A stretch of DNA of 64,000 nucleotides from Botryotinia globosa (taxonomy: Eukaryota; Ascomycota; Leotiomycetes; Helotiales; Sclerotiniaceae), in assembly GCA_014898425.1 (NCBI GenBank), contig RCSZ01000004.1, positions 372,001 to 436,000 of the forward strand. Reading direction: 5' to 3'. Positions within the stretch are counted from its first letter, which is position 1. Each line of letters opens with the position of its first letter. Under the pieces are notes generated by a model that searched no databases, had not been told where the DNA came from, and saw nothing but the letters and a program-made list of their open reading frames with translations. The translations under genes and the position numbers were made by a program. Below, piece by piece: positions 1 to 10,802 of this stretch.

Positions 1-2720
1 TAATACAAATATAAAATAATATCTTTCAATTTAACCAATACTCTAACTATATTTCAGATATATATAAATCAAATATTAATAGGTTTAATAAATAATATTT
101 GTATAGTATATCTTAACAATATTTTTATCTATTTCAAAGATTGAGTTATACATATAACAAATATTCAAAAGGTTTTTATATAGTTTTTTGAATATAAGCT
201 TTATATTAAATTAAAAAAATATATTTTTTATATTAATAAAATTGAATTCTTAGACTTTATTATTTCGATTATAATTATAATTATAAAATCTAATTGAATT
301 TAGATTATTATTAAATGATTTATATTAAATAGTTTGAGAAATATATAAGTATTTCTTAATTTTATAAACTTTTATTACTAATTTATTAAAACCTATTCAA
401 CAATAATTTATAATATAATTATATTAATAAAAAGCATTTACAAAGGGAAAAAGATAATAATATTCAAATAAATAAATAAAATTCAAAAGATATTTGAAAT
501 ATTAAAAGAAGTTTTTACCTCAATTCCTATCCTTCGATATTTTAATTTATTATTTTATATAATATTTGAAATCAATATATTAATATTTATACTAAATTAT
601 ATATTATCTCAATTATTCCTTAAAGAGACTTCAAAAATATTAATTCAATGATAGTATTCTATTATATTTTATTCAAAAAAACTAATTTCAATAGAATAAT
701 AATATTTTATTTACAATTAAGAATTATTAATTATATATATTGTTTTTATAAAATGATATTATTATATAATAAATAGTTGATATATTATTATAGTTATATT
801 GGATTATAATATACTTCAATATTTTATAATAAAAAAAAGTTTGAATAGCTGATAAATTAAATAAACTAAAATCTTAGCAATATACAATTTTGAAATAAAG
901 TATAAAATAAAAAAGCTAAATCCTATTAATAGATTATTATATTATTCAAATTATATAGCAAATATAAAGAATATCAATAATATATTATTCATATTTCAAA
1001 ATAAATTGAAAAACAGATTAATAATAATAGAATTGTTTTAAAATACTTTTATCGAAAAGATAGAGTTTTTATATAATGTTATAAGTTTTTTATAAAGGGA
1101 AAAGTATAGCCTACCATTCCATAAATAATTATATTTATTAATTGAAACTAATTATAAATAATCAATATTTTATTAAATAGTTTATATTTTAATAAAAAAC
1201 GAAATAGTATTCAAATTAGTATTTAAAATAATAAAATCTGTTTTATTATGATTTTAATAAAATAATAGTTTTATAAAAAATAAAGAATATTTAAATCAAA
1301 AACTATATTTTATTAAAATCGTTTTATTTTAATAAATGAATATTAATAAACTTCTTATATATTATAAGAATATTTATATATTATTAAACTTTGTTTTAAG
1401 AATAGAAATTCTAGAAATTTATTATAATGATTTTATAGATGGATATTAGAGTATTACAAAAATATTTAAAATTTTAAAATCAAAATATTTTTAGTTTTCA
1501 ATGAAAAAAGATATCAAAAGTTATATTTAGATATATATAATATATTAATAGATTGTTATTAAAAGGTATAAATTATATAACAAATTGTAAATTCTTTTTA
1601 TACTTTATAATTTTTAGAAAAAAATAATTATAAATTTTATTACAAACTTGTTTTTATCAAAATCAGATAAGTATATTTATAATATAGTTTTAATAATTAT
1701 AAATAGATTTATAAAGTTTATCTAATATACCTTTATAATTAAATCGATTATATTGTTGGAATTAATACAAATATTAATATAAAGTATATTCAAAGATTTT
1801 AGAATTCTAAAGGATATTATTTTAAATAAAAAATCACAATTTATAAACAAATTTTAGAATAGTTTTTTATTTTATTTAAGAATATAATACAAACTCTTAA
1901 TAATATTTTATCTACAAATTAATAATCAAATAAAAAGACAAAATCAAAATCTGATTTACTATATTAGTTATTATATCAATTATTATTAAAATGATTGAGT
2001 ATTGTTACTACTATTTGTAGAATTTATATATAATATAATATAATATAATATTATAAACATTACTTCTTTTTAAATAATATATGGATTTCTATCTATTTTC
2101 AATTATATCGATAAAAATACTAATATTATAAAAAGAGTTTTAATTGTATACAAACAAATCGCTTTATTTAATAATAAAAAAAAGAAATTTAAAGAATTAT
2201 AATAAGCAATTATTAATTGTAAAATAAATAAAATGGAAAATGCAACCTTGTATTGATATAATATCAGAAATAAAATAATATTAAATATTTAAAATATTAA
2301 ACAACTTTAATCAAAAAAGAAGTTTTTAGATAGATTTATAAATTCCTTTTTAATAATAAATATAAAAACTAATAATTAAATGTATAAATTTAAATTGCTA
2401 TCAATTTATAAAATCCATAATATTTTCTATATATTTCTATTAAAATTATAGTATAAACGATTAAATATTATAAATCTATTACTATCAAAAAAAATAAACG
2501 ATTATCTTGAATATAAAGTGGAATGAATTATAATATATAAAAAAAAAGGAAAAGGCTTTCAATATTTAATTTAATAAAAAAACTATTAGTTAATAAAAAA
2601 TATATAGAAAGTCCTTTGCAATCTTAATAATATAAAAAAAGTATTGAAAGAATATAACAAAAAAAAACTATTAATATAAAATTCAAAAAAAAAGAAAACT
2701 ATAATATAATAGGATTCTAT
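1..2720 (+). mobile_element. RIP-degraded Ty3/gypsy chromovirus relic (3' half of pol), cut by the window edge
   Basis: Reading through the many stop codons on the plus strand gives a recognisable pol. The reverse transcriptase active site is at 109-120 and reads YLNN where the family has YLDD; both changes are GAT/GAC to AAT/AAC, i.e. G-to-A. The DDE integrase core lies at about 1650-2050, with the DRFTK-like, DRGSQF-like and PQTNGQTER-like segments still readable. A chromodomain follows at about 2500-2690, with a degraded version of a YLIRWKGY-type core. Stops sit mostly where Gln, Arg or Trp are expected, as RIP produces. The 5' half lies outside the window and no 3' LTR could be recognised. 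Its RT and chromodomain differ from the two other gypsy elements here, so it is a separate family. Not functional. Confidence 0.85.
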
Positions 2721-5667
2721 TTAATACTTAATAACAAATCATTCTTTTCTCGAAATTAAACTTATCTCTTTTCTCTTTATAATTATCTATTTTAACAAAA
2801 ACAAAAATATAACCCTTCAGATATTAATATATTATAAGCTATTACTAAACATATCAACTCCTATTATTATTTTTTATATATCTTTAATATTAATTTATAA
2901 ATCTTAAAATTAATATTAATAGAATCTTTATCAAAATTAGATTTATAAAACTAATATTAAACTTTCTATAATACTTTATTCTTTATAAAAGTTCTTTTTG
3001 AATTAATATATAAATAATACTAAAGAATTGTTATTATATTAATATAGCTAGAGAATTTTATAACAAAATTAAATTTTTAATATTATTATCTTAAAAAATC
3101 TAATAAAGAAAAAGAATATTCAAAATCAATAATATCTATTTTACTATTATTATATATTTCCTTTATAATTAGCAAAATAATTTTATTCTTAACTTTATTT
3201 ATATTATTATCTTTAAAATCTTAAAAATCTTTTTTTTTTAATATTATTATTATATTGATTCAATAATAATTAAGCAATTATAATTTATAATCTTTTGAAT
3301 TAATAATCAGGATTTTTATTAATTTGATAAAACTTTTCAAAAGAATTTATTTAACTATTAAATTCTTTTATATAAATCTTTTAATCGGAATAAAGAATTT
3401 TTAAATCAAAAAACAAATCTTTTTTGGGGTTGGAAATATAATAACTAAATATTGATATACTATCAAAAACAAGTAATAGAGTTTTGTATTAAGTAATCTA
3501 AAAAGTTTTATAAACAAAAAAAGAAATAAAAGGAATTAAATAATGAGATATAACTAACGAATTAATAATAATCTTACAGTATACCATATATAATATATTT
3601 TGAGTATTATTTTTAAATCAAAATTTAATAATTATATACAAAAAAGTAATAAAAATTTAATAAAAAACCTAAAGATTCTTATTATTTATTTCCTTATCTT
3701 CATTTTGATATTCATTATTATTCAATTAAAAAAAAAAAGAAATATTTTAAAAAATCTAATTCTATATTTTTTATATAATATATAATAAATATAAGAAAAA
3801 AAAAACATTTAGTATTTTATAAACAATTCAAAAAAAAACAGGGTTTAGTATCTCTATTATTATTAAAAATATATTGAATCTTATAGATATAAGTGTAAAA
3901 GATATAAAAACTACAAATATTATAGATATAAAGATTAGAGATAATGTAATTAGAATATTTATAAAAATTATACAAAAATATATCACAAAAGTAAGAAATT
4001 CACTTTTGTAATTCGAATCTATTAAAAAAATAAGATTAGTAATAGATCTCAATATAATAATATTCAAAAAAAATAGAATATTTTATATTCCTAAAAATAT
4101 TAATAAAATATATTCGAAATTTAAATAATAAATAATCCACCATAAAACAATAAAAATCCACAAAGTATTTTATTAAATTATTAAATCGATTTAATTTATT
4201 AATAATCAAAAAACCCAGCTTTTTTATCAATTGAAGTTTATAAATACTTTTTTATTTAATCTTTTTATATAAAAAAATCTTTATATTTTTTATATATTAT
4301 TCCCTTTATTGAATTATAATATTATTATCTATTTTCTTTTTAATATTATTTTTAAAAACAATATTATAATATATATGATTTTGATATATAAAATTAATAT
4401 CAGGAATATATTAATTAGGTATTAGAATATAGAGTTTCTTTTAATAATAATAATAATTATAGAAAGTAAGAGGGCTATTTTCAAAATAATAAAAATTATT
4501 AGTTAAAATATTAGCAATATATTTAGAATAATATAAATAAATAGAAATAATTAAATCTGATGGATTGGTGGTAGAATGTAATATAATAGGTGAAATATTA
4601 TCAAATAGAAAAATAATTATAATAAATTATATATTAATCAAAAAGAATATATTATTAAAATAATTATATTATTTAAAAAAAAAGAACTAATTTTATAAAA
4701 TATTTAATAATCTATCAACAAAACAATAAAACATATAAAAAACATTATGTTTATTATTTCAATTATTTATAATATAAAAAACATAGGAATTTCTTTTCTT
4801 TTTATTTTTTATAAAAATATAAAAATATTTTTAATTTTATTTTTATAATAAATAGGATTTGCAAACAATATAATAAAGGATCACTTTCTATTTTATAGAA
4901 TATAAACAAATTATTTCTCGAAATATAAAATGTAAAGAAAAAAAGCTTTATCAAGATTATAAGATTATAAATTATATAAAATTATATAATAAAAAACCCT
5001 CGAGTTCTTTTTATATTACAAACTCCTTCATTTCAAAATATTTCACAAATCCTTTTCTTTTCCGAAATATCCCAAAAACTTAATCTCTAACTTCAAGCCC
5101 TTATATCAAAATCAACCCGCTTACTATAAATTATATACTTTCAATAATTTTAAAGAAATAATAAAAAGTCTTATTTCAAAATATACCTAAAGTTGATTTA
5201 TTGCTATTCTCTACTCTAACAATCTAGAGGATAAACTTTCAACTAATATTTTTTATTTACCCCTTAATTAGTTTTTATACTTACTTTTTTTAATTCATTT
5301 CTTTTACAATTCTTAATATTAAAATCCTATAATTTCTATTTTCTTTTTATTTATTTATATTCAATAATAAAAGGATAATAAAAATATATTGATTTTATTA
5401 GTTATAAATAAAGTAAATGTTTCATTAGTAATAAATATATTATTAATATTGTAATATATATATAGAAAATTTATATGAGAATTTATATTCTTTTTTTCTT
5501 TTTTTCGAATATTAACTTTGCTATTATAGGGGCAGCATCTATAATCCAATCCGATCCGATTATATAAAAATCCAAATCTAAATCCCGATATCGATAGCGA
5601 ACCTCAAATCACTAAGATATTGATTACTATTTCATTACATTGTAAATTTTCCCGTATTACAGCACAT
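2721..5667. other. AT-rich RIP-type block, no gene recognised
   Basis: About 3 kb of very AT-rich sequence downstream of the chromodomain of the gypsy relic. Open frames here are short, Ile/Asn/Lys/Leu-rich and have no recognisable motif, as expected of A+T-rich DNA. Slightly less degraded patches at about 5040-5230 and 5520-5670 are probably pieces of older transposons, but I could not assign them. No LTR pair was found. Confidence 0.6.
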
Positions 5668-6182
5668 GTAAGAGTTCTAGTTTCTTCTCACTGTATATAT
5701 AACGCTTTTCCAGTTAAAATATGGGATTATTCAATTTCTCATATCTTAGTTTATTTCTTATTATAAAAGATAAAATTAGATTTTTTTTAAAAAAATGTTA
5801 TTTAATTAATCAAATTTTATAAAAAAATAAATAGAATTTTTATTTATTTTTTGAAATAAGATTTGAAAGGGTTAAAGTTGAAAATTCTAAATTTTGATAA
5901 AAATTCGCTTATTTTGTATAGGGAAAATATTATATGTTAGAATTTTTGAAAAAATTTGATTTCAATATTATATAACTATTCAACAAAAATAATAAAAAAT
6001 ATTTCGAATAATTTTTTATATTTTGATTTCAATTATTTATTATTTTCGATTTTTTAAAAAAGAAAATATAAAGATTTGATTGAAATATTCAATATAATAA
6101 TTTGTATAAAAAAACCTCATTTTTGCAGGGATTTTGTTATATTTGTTACAAAGGTGCGGTGAGCAGGTGCCAGAACTCTTAT
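5668..6182. mobile_element. MITE-like element, family A (TIR GTAAGAGTTCTGGC type), copy 1
   Basis: The left end begins GTAAGAGTTCT and the right end is its near-perfect reverse complement, ending CCAGAACTCTTAT. The element is about 515 bp, AT-rich and non-coding. A second copy lies at 52073-52579 in opposite orientation. Similarity extends inward from both ends: the right subterminal part here matches the left part of the other copy (TTTGTAAC and AATCCCT blocks), and the left part matches its right part (CTTTTCC and GTTAAAATAT). No clear target duplication is visible. It ends about 430 bp upstream of the lipase start codon, so it may contribute to the distal promoter. Confidence 0.7.
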
Positions 6183-6540
6183 ATACATATATGTGTAGAC
6201 TCGACTAACATACTGATCTTACAATGTCATATCCCTACGATGTCATGTCCATACGATGTATGTCCATACGACGGCTGAACTGCGGGGTTCGTTTTCGTTA
6301 GAACCGATCCACTGAAATGATGTACGAGGGCACCTTGTGCGTGGATTCCCATTCCCTCCTATATTTCTATCGGTTCTGCAATGCCTAGGTATCGTATCTT
6401 TGTTGAATTAATTGATTATTCTCATAGACACTTTCTCCGCTTGGCATGAACGATCATCATCAATTACAATTGCGGTTCGATGAAGTACACGATTTTAATG
6501 CCCGCAGGTTCCGATGTGAGAATACCTTGAATCTTTGCGG

Positions 6541-6550
6541 ATATATAAAG
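6541..6550 (+). promoter_or_regulatory. TATA box of the secretory lipase gene
   Basis: The sequence atatataaag lies 66-75 bp before the ATG at 6616. This places transcription start at about 6570-6580, giving a short leader. It also shows that an in-frame TTG at 6535 cannot be the start, because it lies upstream of the TATA box. Confidence 0.6.
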
Positions 6551-6615
6551 AGAATATTTTCTCATCTTCTTTCCATCACCAACTTCATCAACTTGTACAT
6601 ACGTACTCTACCATC

Positions 6616-8022
6616 ATGCTCGTCACTACAGTTCTTTCATTGCTATATCTGGCATTACCAGCCAGATCAGCAACGGGCCAAGCCATAAACTTCAATATCA
6701 GTGCTGCTGAGCTCCAAGCGTATGGATGCAATGCTTCCTGTCAAGCAATCCTATCCTATGCTAATGCTGCCGACCTCGAAACCGTGGGTACAGAATTCGA
6801 CTTTGATTTCTACAACACACCGGATAATTTCTCTTCCTCGGATCCAGGAGATCTTTTAAAACTGCAGCCTGTCGATAGCTCTACCCTAACCACACCCGAT
6901 GGCATTGCGACTTTTCGATTCCAGTACACTTCCGTAGACTTAGACGGTACTATCGTACCATCCAGTGGATTTATAGCATTTCCTTTCGCCTCACCAGCCA
7001 ATGGAAGCCAGTTTCCCCTAGTCGCCTACGCCCACGGTACAATTGGTGTTCATCGAGGATGCGCGCCCTCATCTTCTCCAAGTCTTTTTGATTATAGTAG
7101 TTGGGTTCCATTGATGTACAATGGCTATGCTGTTGTGGCCACCGATTATGCCGGACTTGGAAACAACTTTACCTTACACAAATACACTGCTTTCACGGCT
7201 CATGCCAATGATCTATTCTATTCCGTTCAGGCAGCTCGAAAAGCATTTCCTGGCATGTTCACAAAAGACTGGGCGAGTGTAGGCCATTCTCAAGGTGGTG
7301 GCGCCGTGTGGAAGCTATCAGAACATCCTCTTGTACAAAAGCATTCCTCTGGATATCTTGGAACAGTTGCCATATCTCCTGCATCCAAGCTTTATGACAT
7401 GTTGGTCGAGATCTTTGAACAAATAATCCCTCGTCCTGACTTTCACCAATTCGTCGTTACTGCCGAACTTGGTCAACTTATTTACGGCCTCAAAGCAACC
7501 TATCCCAATTACACGACACCATTCTTAGCCGATGGGATGAGAAAGCGGTTGGAGTTGGCCGATATGATGCAGTCATGTACTTTAGCTTCCATGGGCCTCT
7601 CACTAGACTTGCCACGAGACCAGTACACAGTCGCTAATGTAACACCTGCGACTGATGAATTTCTCAAACAATTCCAGGATGCGAACGCCCCAGCACAAGG
7701 TGCTTCAGCTTCGAAACCAATATTGATCATTCAGGGCTGGAACGATACTTCAATTCTCCCTCAAACTACCTTGGATTCATTCCAGGCAACCGTGAATGCA
7801 GGAAATGTGGCATATTTGAAGAGATACCCGGGACTGGATCACTCTGCGACAATCGCATCTTCTACTCCTTTGTGGTTGAATTATCTAGCTGAGCTGTTTG
7901 CTCATAAGAAACAACCTCGCGAGTCGTCGGATACCACGATTGTGCCATTCAATTTGAACGTGGCCAAAACTCCATTGGAGCTTCCTCTCAACGAGGAACC
8001 TCTGTTGAGCCTACTGGGATGA
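6616..8022 (+). CDS. Secretory lipase (LIP family, alpha/beta hydrolase)
   Basis: Intact single-exon gene of 468 residues, predicted to be a secreted lipase/esterase hydrolysing acylglycerol-type esters outside the cell. The start is ATG 6616: it follows a TATA box, and the protein then opens with a hydrophobic signal peptide (MLVTTVLSLLYLALPARSA). Family features seen: the AHGTIG oxyanion-type strand near residue 137, the nucleophile elbow GHSQGG with Ser225, the acid Asp377 in QGWNDTS, and His409 in GLDHSA, in the order and spacing of the fungal LIP family (Pfam PF03583 type). Several N-x-S/T sites fit secretion. There is no intron and no stop or frameshift. It stands alone in a 3-kb island between RIP-mutated blocks, with a MITE upstream and nested MITEs 1.3 kb downstream. 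Substrate cannot be told from sequence. Confidence 0.88.
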   Translation: MLVTTVLSLLYLALPARSATGQAINFNISAAELQAYGCNASCQAILSYANAADLETVGTEFDFDFYNTPDNFSSSDPGDLLKLQPVDSSTLTTPDGIATFRFQYTSVDLDGTIVPSSGFIAFPFASPANGSQFPLVAYAHGTIGVHRGCAPSSSPSLFDYSSWVPLMYNGYAVVATDYAGLGNNFTLHKYTAFTAHANDLFYSVQAARKAFPGMFTKDWASVGHSQGGGAVWKLSEHPLVQKHSSGYLGTVAISPASKLYDMLVEIFEQIIPRPDFHQFVVTAELGQLIYGLKATYPNYTTPFLADGMRKRLELADMMQSCTLASMGLSLDLPRDQYTVANVTPATDEFLKQFQDANAPAQGASASKPILIIQGWNDTSILPQTTLDSFQATVNAGNVAYLKRYPGLDHSATIASSTPLWLNYLAELFAHKKQPRESSDTTIVPFNLNVAKTPLELPLNEEPLLSLLG

Positions 8023-9300
8023 GTGATAGAAAATCATGATGACGAGAAGGATGTTTGCAGGAAAGTCGTCTGGTGAAGGAGGAACTTCTATGGCCCGCTC
8101 AAGCTCGTGGCGCTCTTCGCAGTTTCTTTTCATGTGCGTGCCTCAGAGTAATTGAACTTAGACTGCCAGTACACATCCAAAATCGTTGAAGATTTTGTAG
8201 ATAGAAATTGAATCTGAGTAGTTTTGCTTTTGAGCGTCGAGTGATCAAGTATGTGAAACTTACACTCTCTAACCATCCACTGTAGCTGTGAAATGATGAT
8301 GTTGAAAGGTGCTAGAAGTTCACGGGATCGAGTTCCTCAAGTGACCTGGAACATTTGGACATAAAATGAGCTATAGGTAAGCGGCTTTGTAGAGTAACGA
8401 AGCTGATGCGGTCCACCTCTGGACTACTGTGTAGCTTGAGGATCGACCTAAGTTGATTTTCTGATGTCTTGCAATACAAATTCGTATCGATCCGAGAATA
8501 ATCATTAGTGAAGTGCTGTCCAGTTTGCCACATGATACCGACGACAGCTCTTGGCTAACAAAAGATACCTGATAATATCACTTGAACACAGCCATGCTTG
8601 GCTCTGTCTTGATTAAAAGGGTGATATCGAAGATGGGAAGCGGCAATTGGTGATAGATGAGGACCATGACCTTTTATGGGATGGATTTCGCGCTGATGCT
8701 CGTGAACGATGCTGTTAGCGCTTCCAACACATAGTATTCAGTAGAGAAATGGCGTATATATATCTATATCATTAGAATATGTCTCGTGCTGATGTTTCGG
8801 ATGTGGCTCACATGTGGTATACTAGCCTTTCTTCCACATGGCATATCCTGCAAATCAGCAGCTCCTATTCAAGTTATACTGGACCATCGAATGCTCGATA
8901 AGGAGAGATCTGCGCATATCGTAGTATGTGTTCCCCTTTAATCGATGAAATGTGACTATGGCTAAACAAAATTCAAGCCTCTGTATGCACTATACCCCGC
9001 GTCAAGCATGTAAAGTGGGAGATGTATTGGAGGATCAGAATTCATTGAACTCGGAACGCCTAGGCAGGTAACATCGCATTACGGGGTTGAGTTAGGATTA
9101 TTGCTATAATTGAGATAGATAATTGATGAATTGAGGTTTGATTTGGGTTGCTATGGGTGATACTGAAGTATTGAGGCCAAGGTTTGATGATGTACAATGG
9201 AGTCTCGATTTTGCAGCAATCCATGTCTCAACTTCCGATTATGGAATTGGAAATGATTGATATTCTCCAGCTTCATTACTATTACTAGGCAGGCTATACG
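8023..9300. other. Intergenic region downstream of the lipase gene
   Basis: About 1.3 kb of ordinary base composition without a convincing gene. A 73-codon minus-strand frame at 8312-8533 has no recognisable domain, and I saw no splice signals linking it to other frames. The stretch ends abruptly at a MITE at 9301. Confidence 0.5.
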
Positions 9301-9472
9301 TAGGAGAAAAAACTGTTAAAGTCTTTCAAATTAATTGAATTAAAAATCAATCCCAAATGATTTATATAAATTCAATTCAAGTTGAAAAAAAGATAGCTTC
9401 TTCTTATTTGAATAGAATTTGAAGACTTTATTTTATATAATATTCAAAAGATATAATCAAGTTATTAAGATA

Positions 9473-10090
9473 AGTCGATCACTCTACTTTCAGACCACCT
9501 TTCTTTTAAGCCACTTTTTTATATCAAACATTACTTTTTTCGTGAATTAATATCTCTATTAATATTAAATATAATTTAATAAAATTTATATTTATATAAT
9601 TTTAGGATTTTTTTTTGGATTGAAATCTAAAGTTTTAAAATATCGATTTTTAAATTTATATAAAAATTATATATGAATTTCTAATCTTTATATAATTTTT
9701 ATTAAATTGAATTAAATATTAATAGAAATATTAATAGAAATATTAATAGAAATATTAATAGAAATATTAATAGAAATATTAATAGAAATATTAATAGAAA
9801 TATTAATAGAAATATTAATAGAAATATTAATAGAAATATTAATAGAAATATTAATAGAAATATTAATAGAAATATTAATAGAAATATTAATAGAAATATT
9901 AATAGAAATATTAATAGAAATATTAATAGAAATATTAATAGAAATATTAATAGAAATATTAATAGAAATATTAATAGAAATATTAATAGAAATATTATAT
10001 ATCAATAGAAATATTAATAAATTAAAAAATGTTTTTTGATATAAAAGAATAATTTAAAACAGAAATAATCCGAAAGTCGAGTGATTGACT
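9473..10090. mobile_element. Tc1/mariner-type MITE family C, copy 1 (618 bp), carrying a tandem array
   Basis: The left end is AGTCGATCACTCTACTTTC and the right end is its inverted counterpart, ending GAGTGATTGACT. TA dinucleotides flank it at 9471-9472 and 10091-10092, the target duplication of Tc1/mariner-class elements. The long TIRs are degraded copies of those of the element at 17395-18197. Part of the right TIR is replaced by a 12-bp tandem array. It is inserted inside a family B MITE. Confidence 0.75.
9717..9996. repeat. 12-bp tandem array (ATTAATAGAAAT), about 23 units
   Basis: An essentially perfect array of the 12-bp unit attaatagaaat. It sits exactly where intact family C TIRs carry two imperfect copies of a related 12-mer (atattgatagag then atattaatagat, about 18105-18130). 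The array is therefore an expansion of sequence already in the TIR. The minus-strand open frame across it (Asn-Ile-Ser-Ile repeats) is a by-product of the period. Confidence 0.9.
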
Positions 10091-10172
10091 TATTCATTAT
10101 AAAAATGATCAAATTCCGCCTCTTTTTTTCTCCTATAAATAGAATGAGTAGATTGAATAGAGTAATATAATA

Positions 10173-10652
10173 AGTCAACCACTCTATTTTCAGACTACTC
10201 TTGTTTTAGACTATTCTTTCATATTAAAAAGCACTTTTTTAATTTATCAATATTTTTATTTTTATTAAATATAATTTAATAAAAATTCAAGTCTATATAA
10301 TTGGAATTATTTTAAATTTATTTTGAGATTTTTAGATTTTGAGGATTTTTTTGAATTGAAATTTAAAGATTCGAAATATTGATTTTTAAATTATATAAAT
10401 TTTTATATAAATTTAAAATTTTCGAAAATCTAAAATAATTTAATAGTTTTTTTTATAAGAAAATAAAAACATTCTTTATAAATTCAAAATTATAACGATT
10501 ATTTATATTACTACTAATTTCTATATATTATATATATATATATTTTTCTTCTTGCTTTTCTATATAAATTGAGATTTAAATTTTGTAAAAGATTATATTT
10601 TTTTATAATAATTATTATTAATAAAAGTTTGGAATTTATATATTACTCTTAT
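10173..10652. mobile_element. MITE family C, copy 2, left part, split by a gypsy element
   Basis: Starts AGTCAACCACTCTATTTTC after a TA (10171-10172) and follows the left TIR of family C for over 200 bp in RIP-degraded form. It stops at the LTR retrotransposon beginning at 10653. Sequence just past that element, 17235-17394, resembles the inner right TIR of the same family in a strongly decayed state, so the gypsy element probably inserted into this MITE. The far right end is not clear. Confidence 0.55.
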
Positions 10653-10802
10653 TGTCAAGGTACGAGTAAAGACTTATATTATATCATAAGGGTTCTAAGT
10701 GCTATAAAAGGTTAAGACTCTATTATAAGAAGTAGAGTACACTAAAAGCATACTAAGGGTTTGTATCTAAAGCATAAAGACAATATAATTAGTATTATAA
10801 TA
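10653..10802 (-). repeat. 3' LTR of the minus-strand gypsy element
   Basis: 150 bp, aligning end to end with 17080-17229, with differences almost all C/T or G/A. For example, GGCGCCGTGACA at the end of the right copy is AGTATTATAATA here. This copy is the more heavily mutated at its inner end. Confidence 0.85.

Larger units (their letters stand above)
9301..10135. mobile_element. MITE family B (TIR TRGGAGAAAAA), copy 1, interrupted by another MITE
   Basis: The left end is TAGGAGAAAAAACTG and the right end reads, in reverse complement, TAGGAGAAAAAAAGAGGCGG. Both match the ends of the uninterrupted copy at 24980-25192. Removing the inserted element (9473-10090) and one duplicated TA leaves about 215 bp, against 213 bp for the other copy. 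The size agreement strongly supports nesting. Non-coding and AT-rich. Confidence 0.7.

Noticed and set aside
6535..6615. N-terminal extension of the lipase from an upstream in-frame codon
   Set aside because: The codon is TTG, the segment contains the TATA box, and the signal peptide begins only at ATG 6616.
9717..9996. Tandem array considered as a CRISPR or structural satellite
   Set aside because: There are no spacers, the unit is 12 bp, and its origin in the MITE TIR is visible.
9712..10005. 97-codon frame of repeated Asn-Ile-Ser-Ile on the minus strand
   Set aside because: It is only the translation of a 12-bp tandem array inside a MITE; the period is a multiple of three, so no stop can arise.
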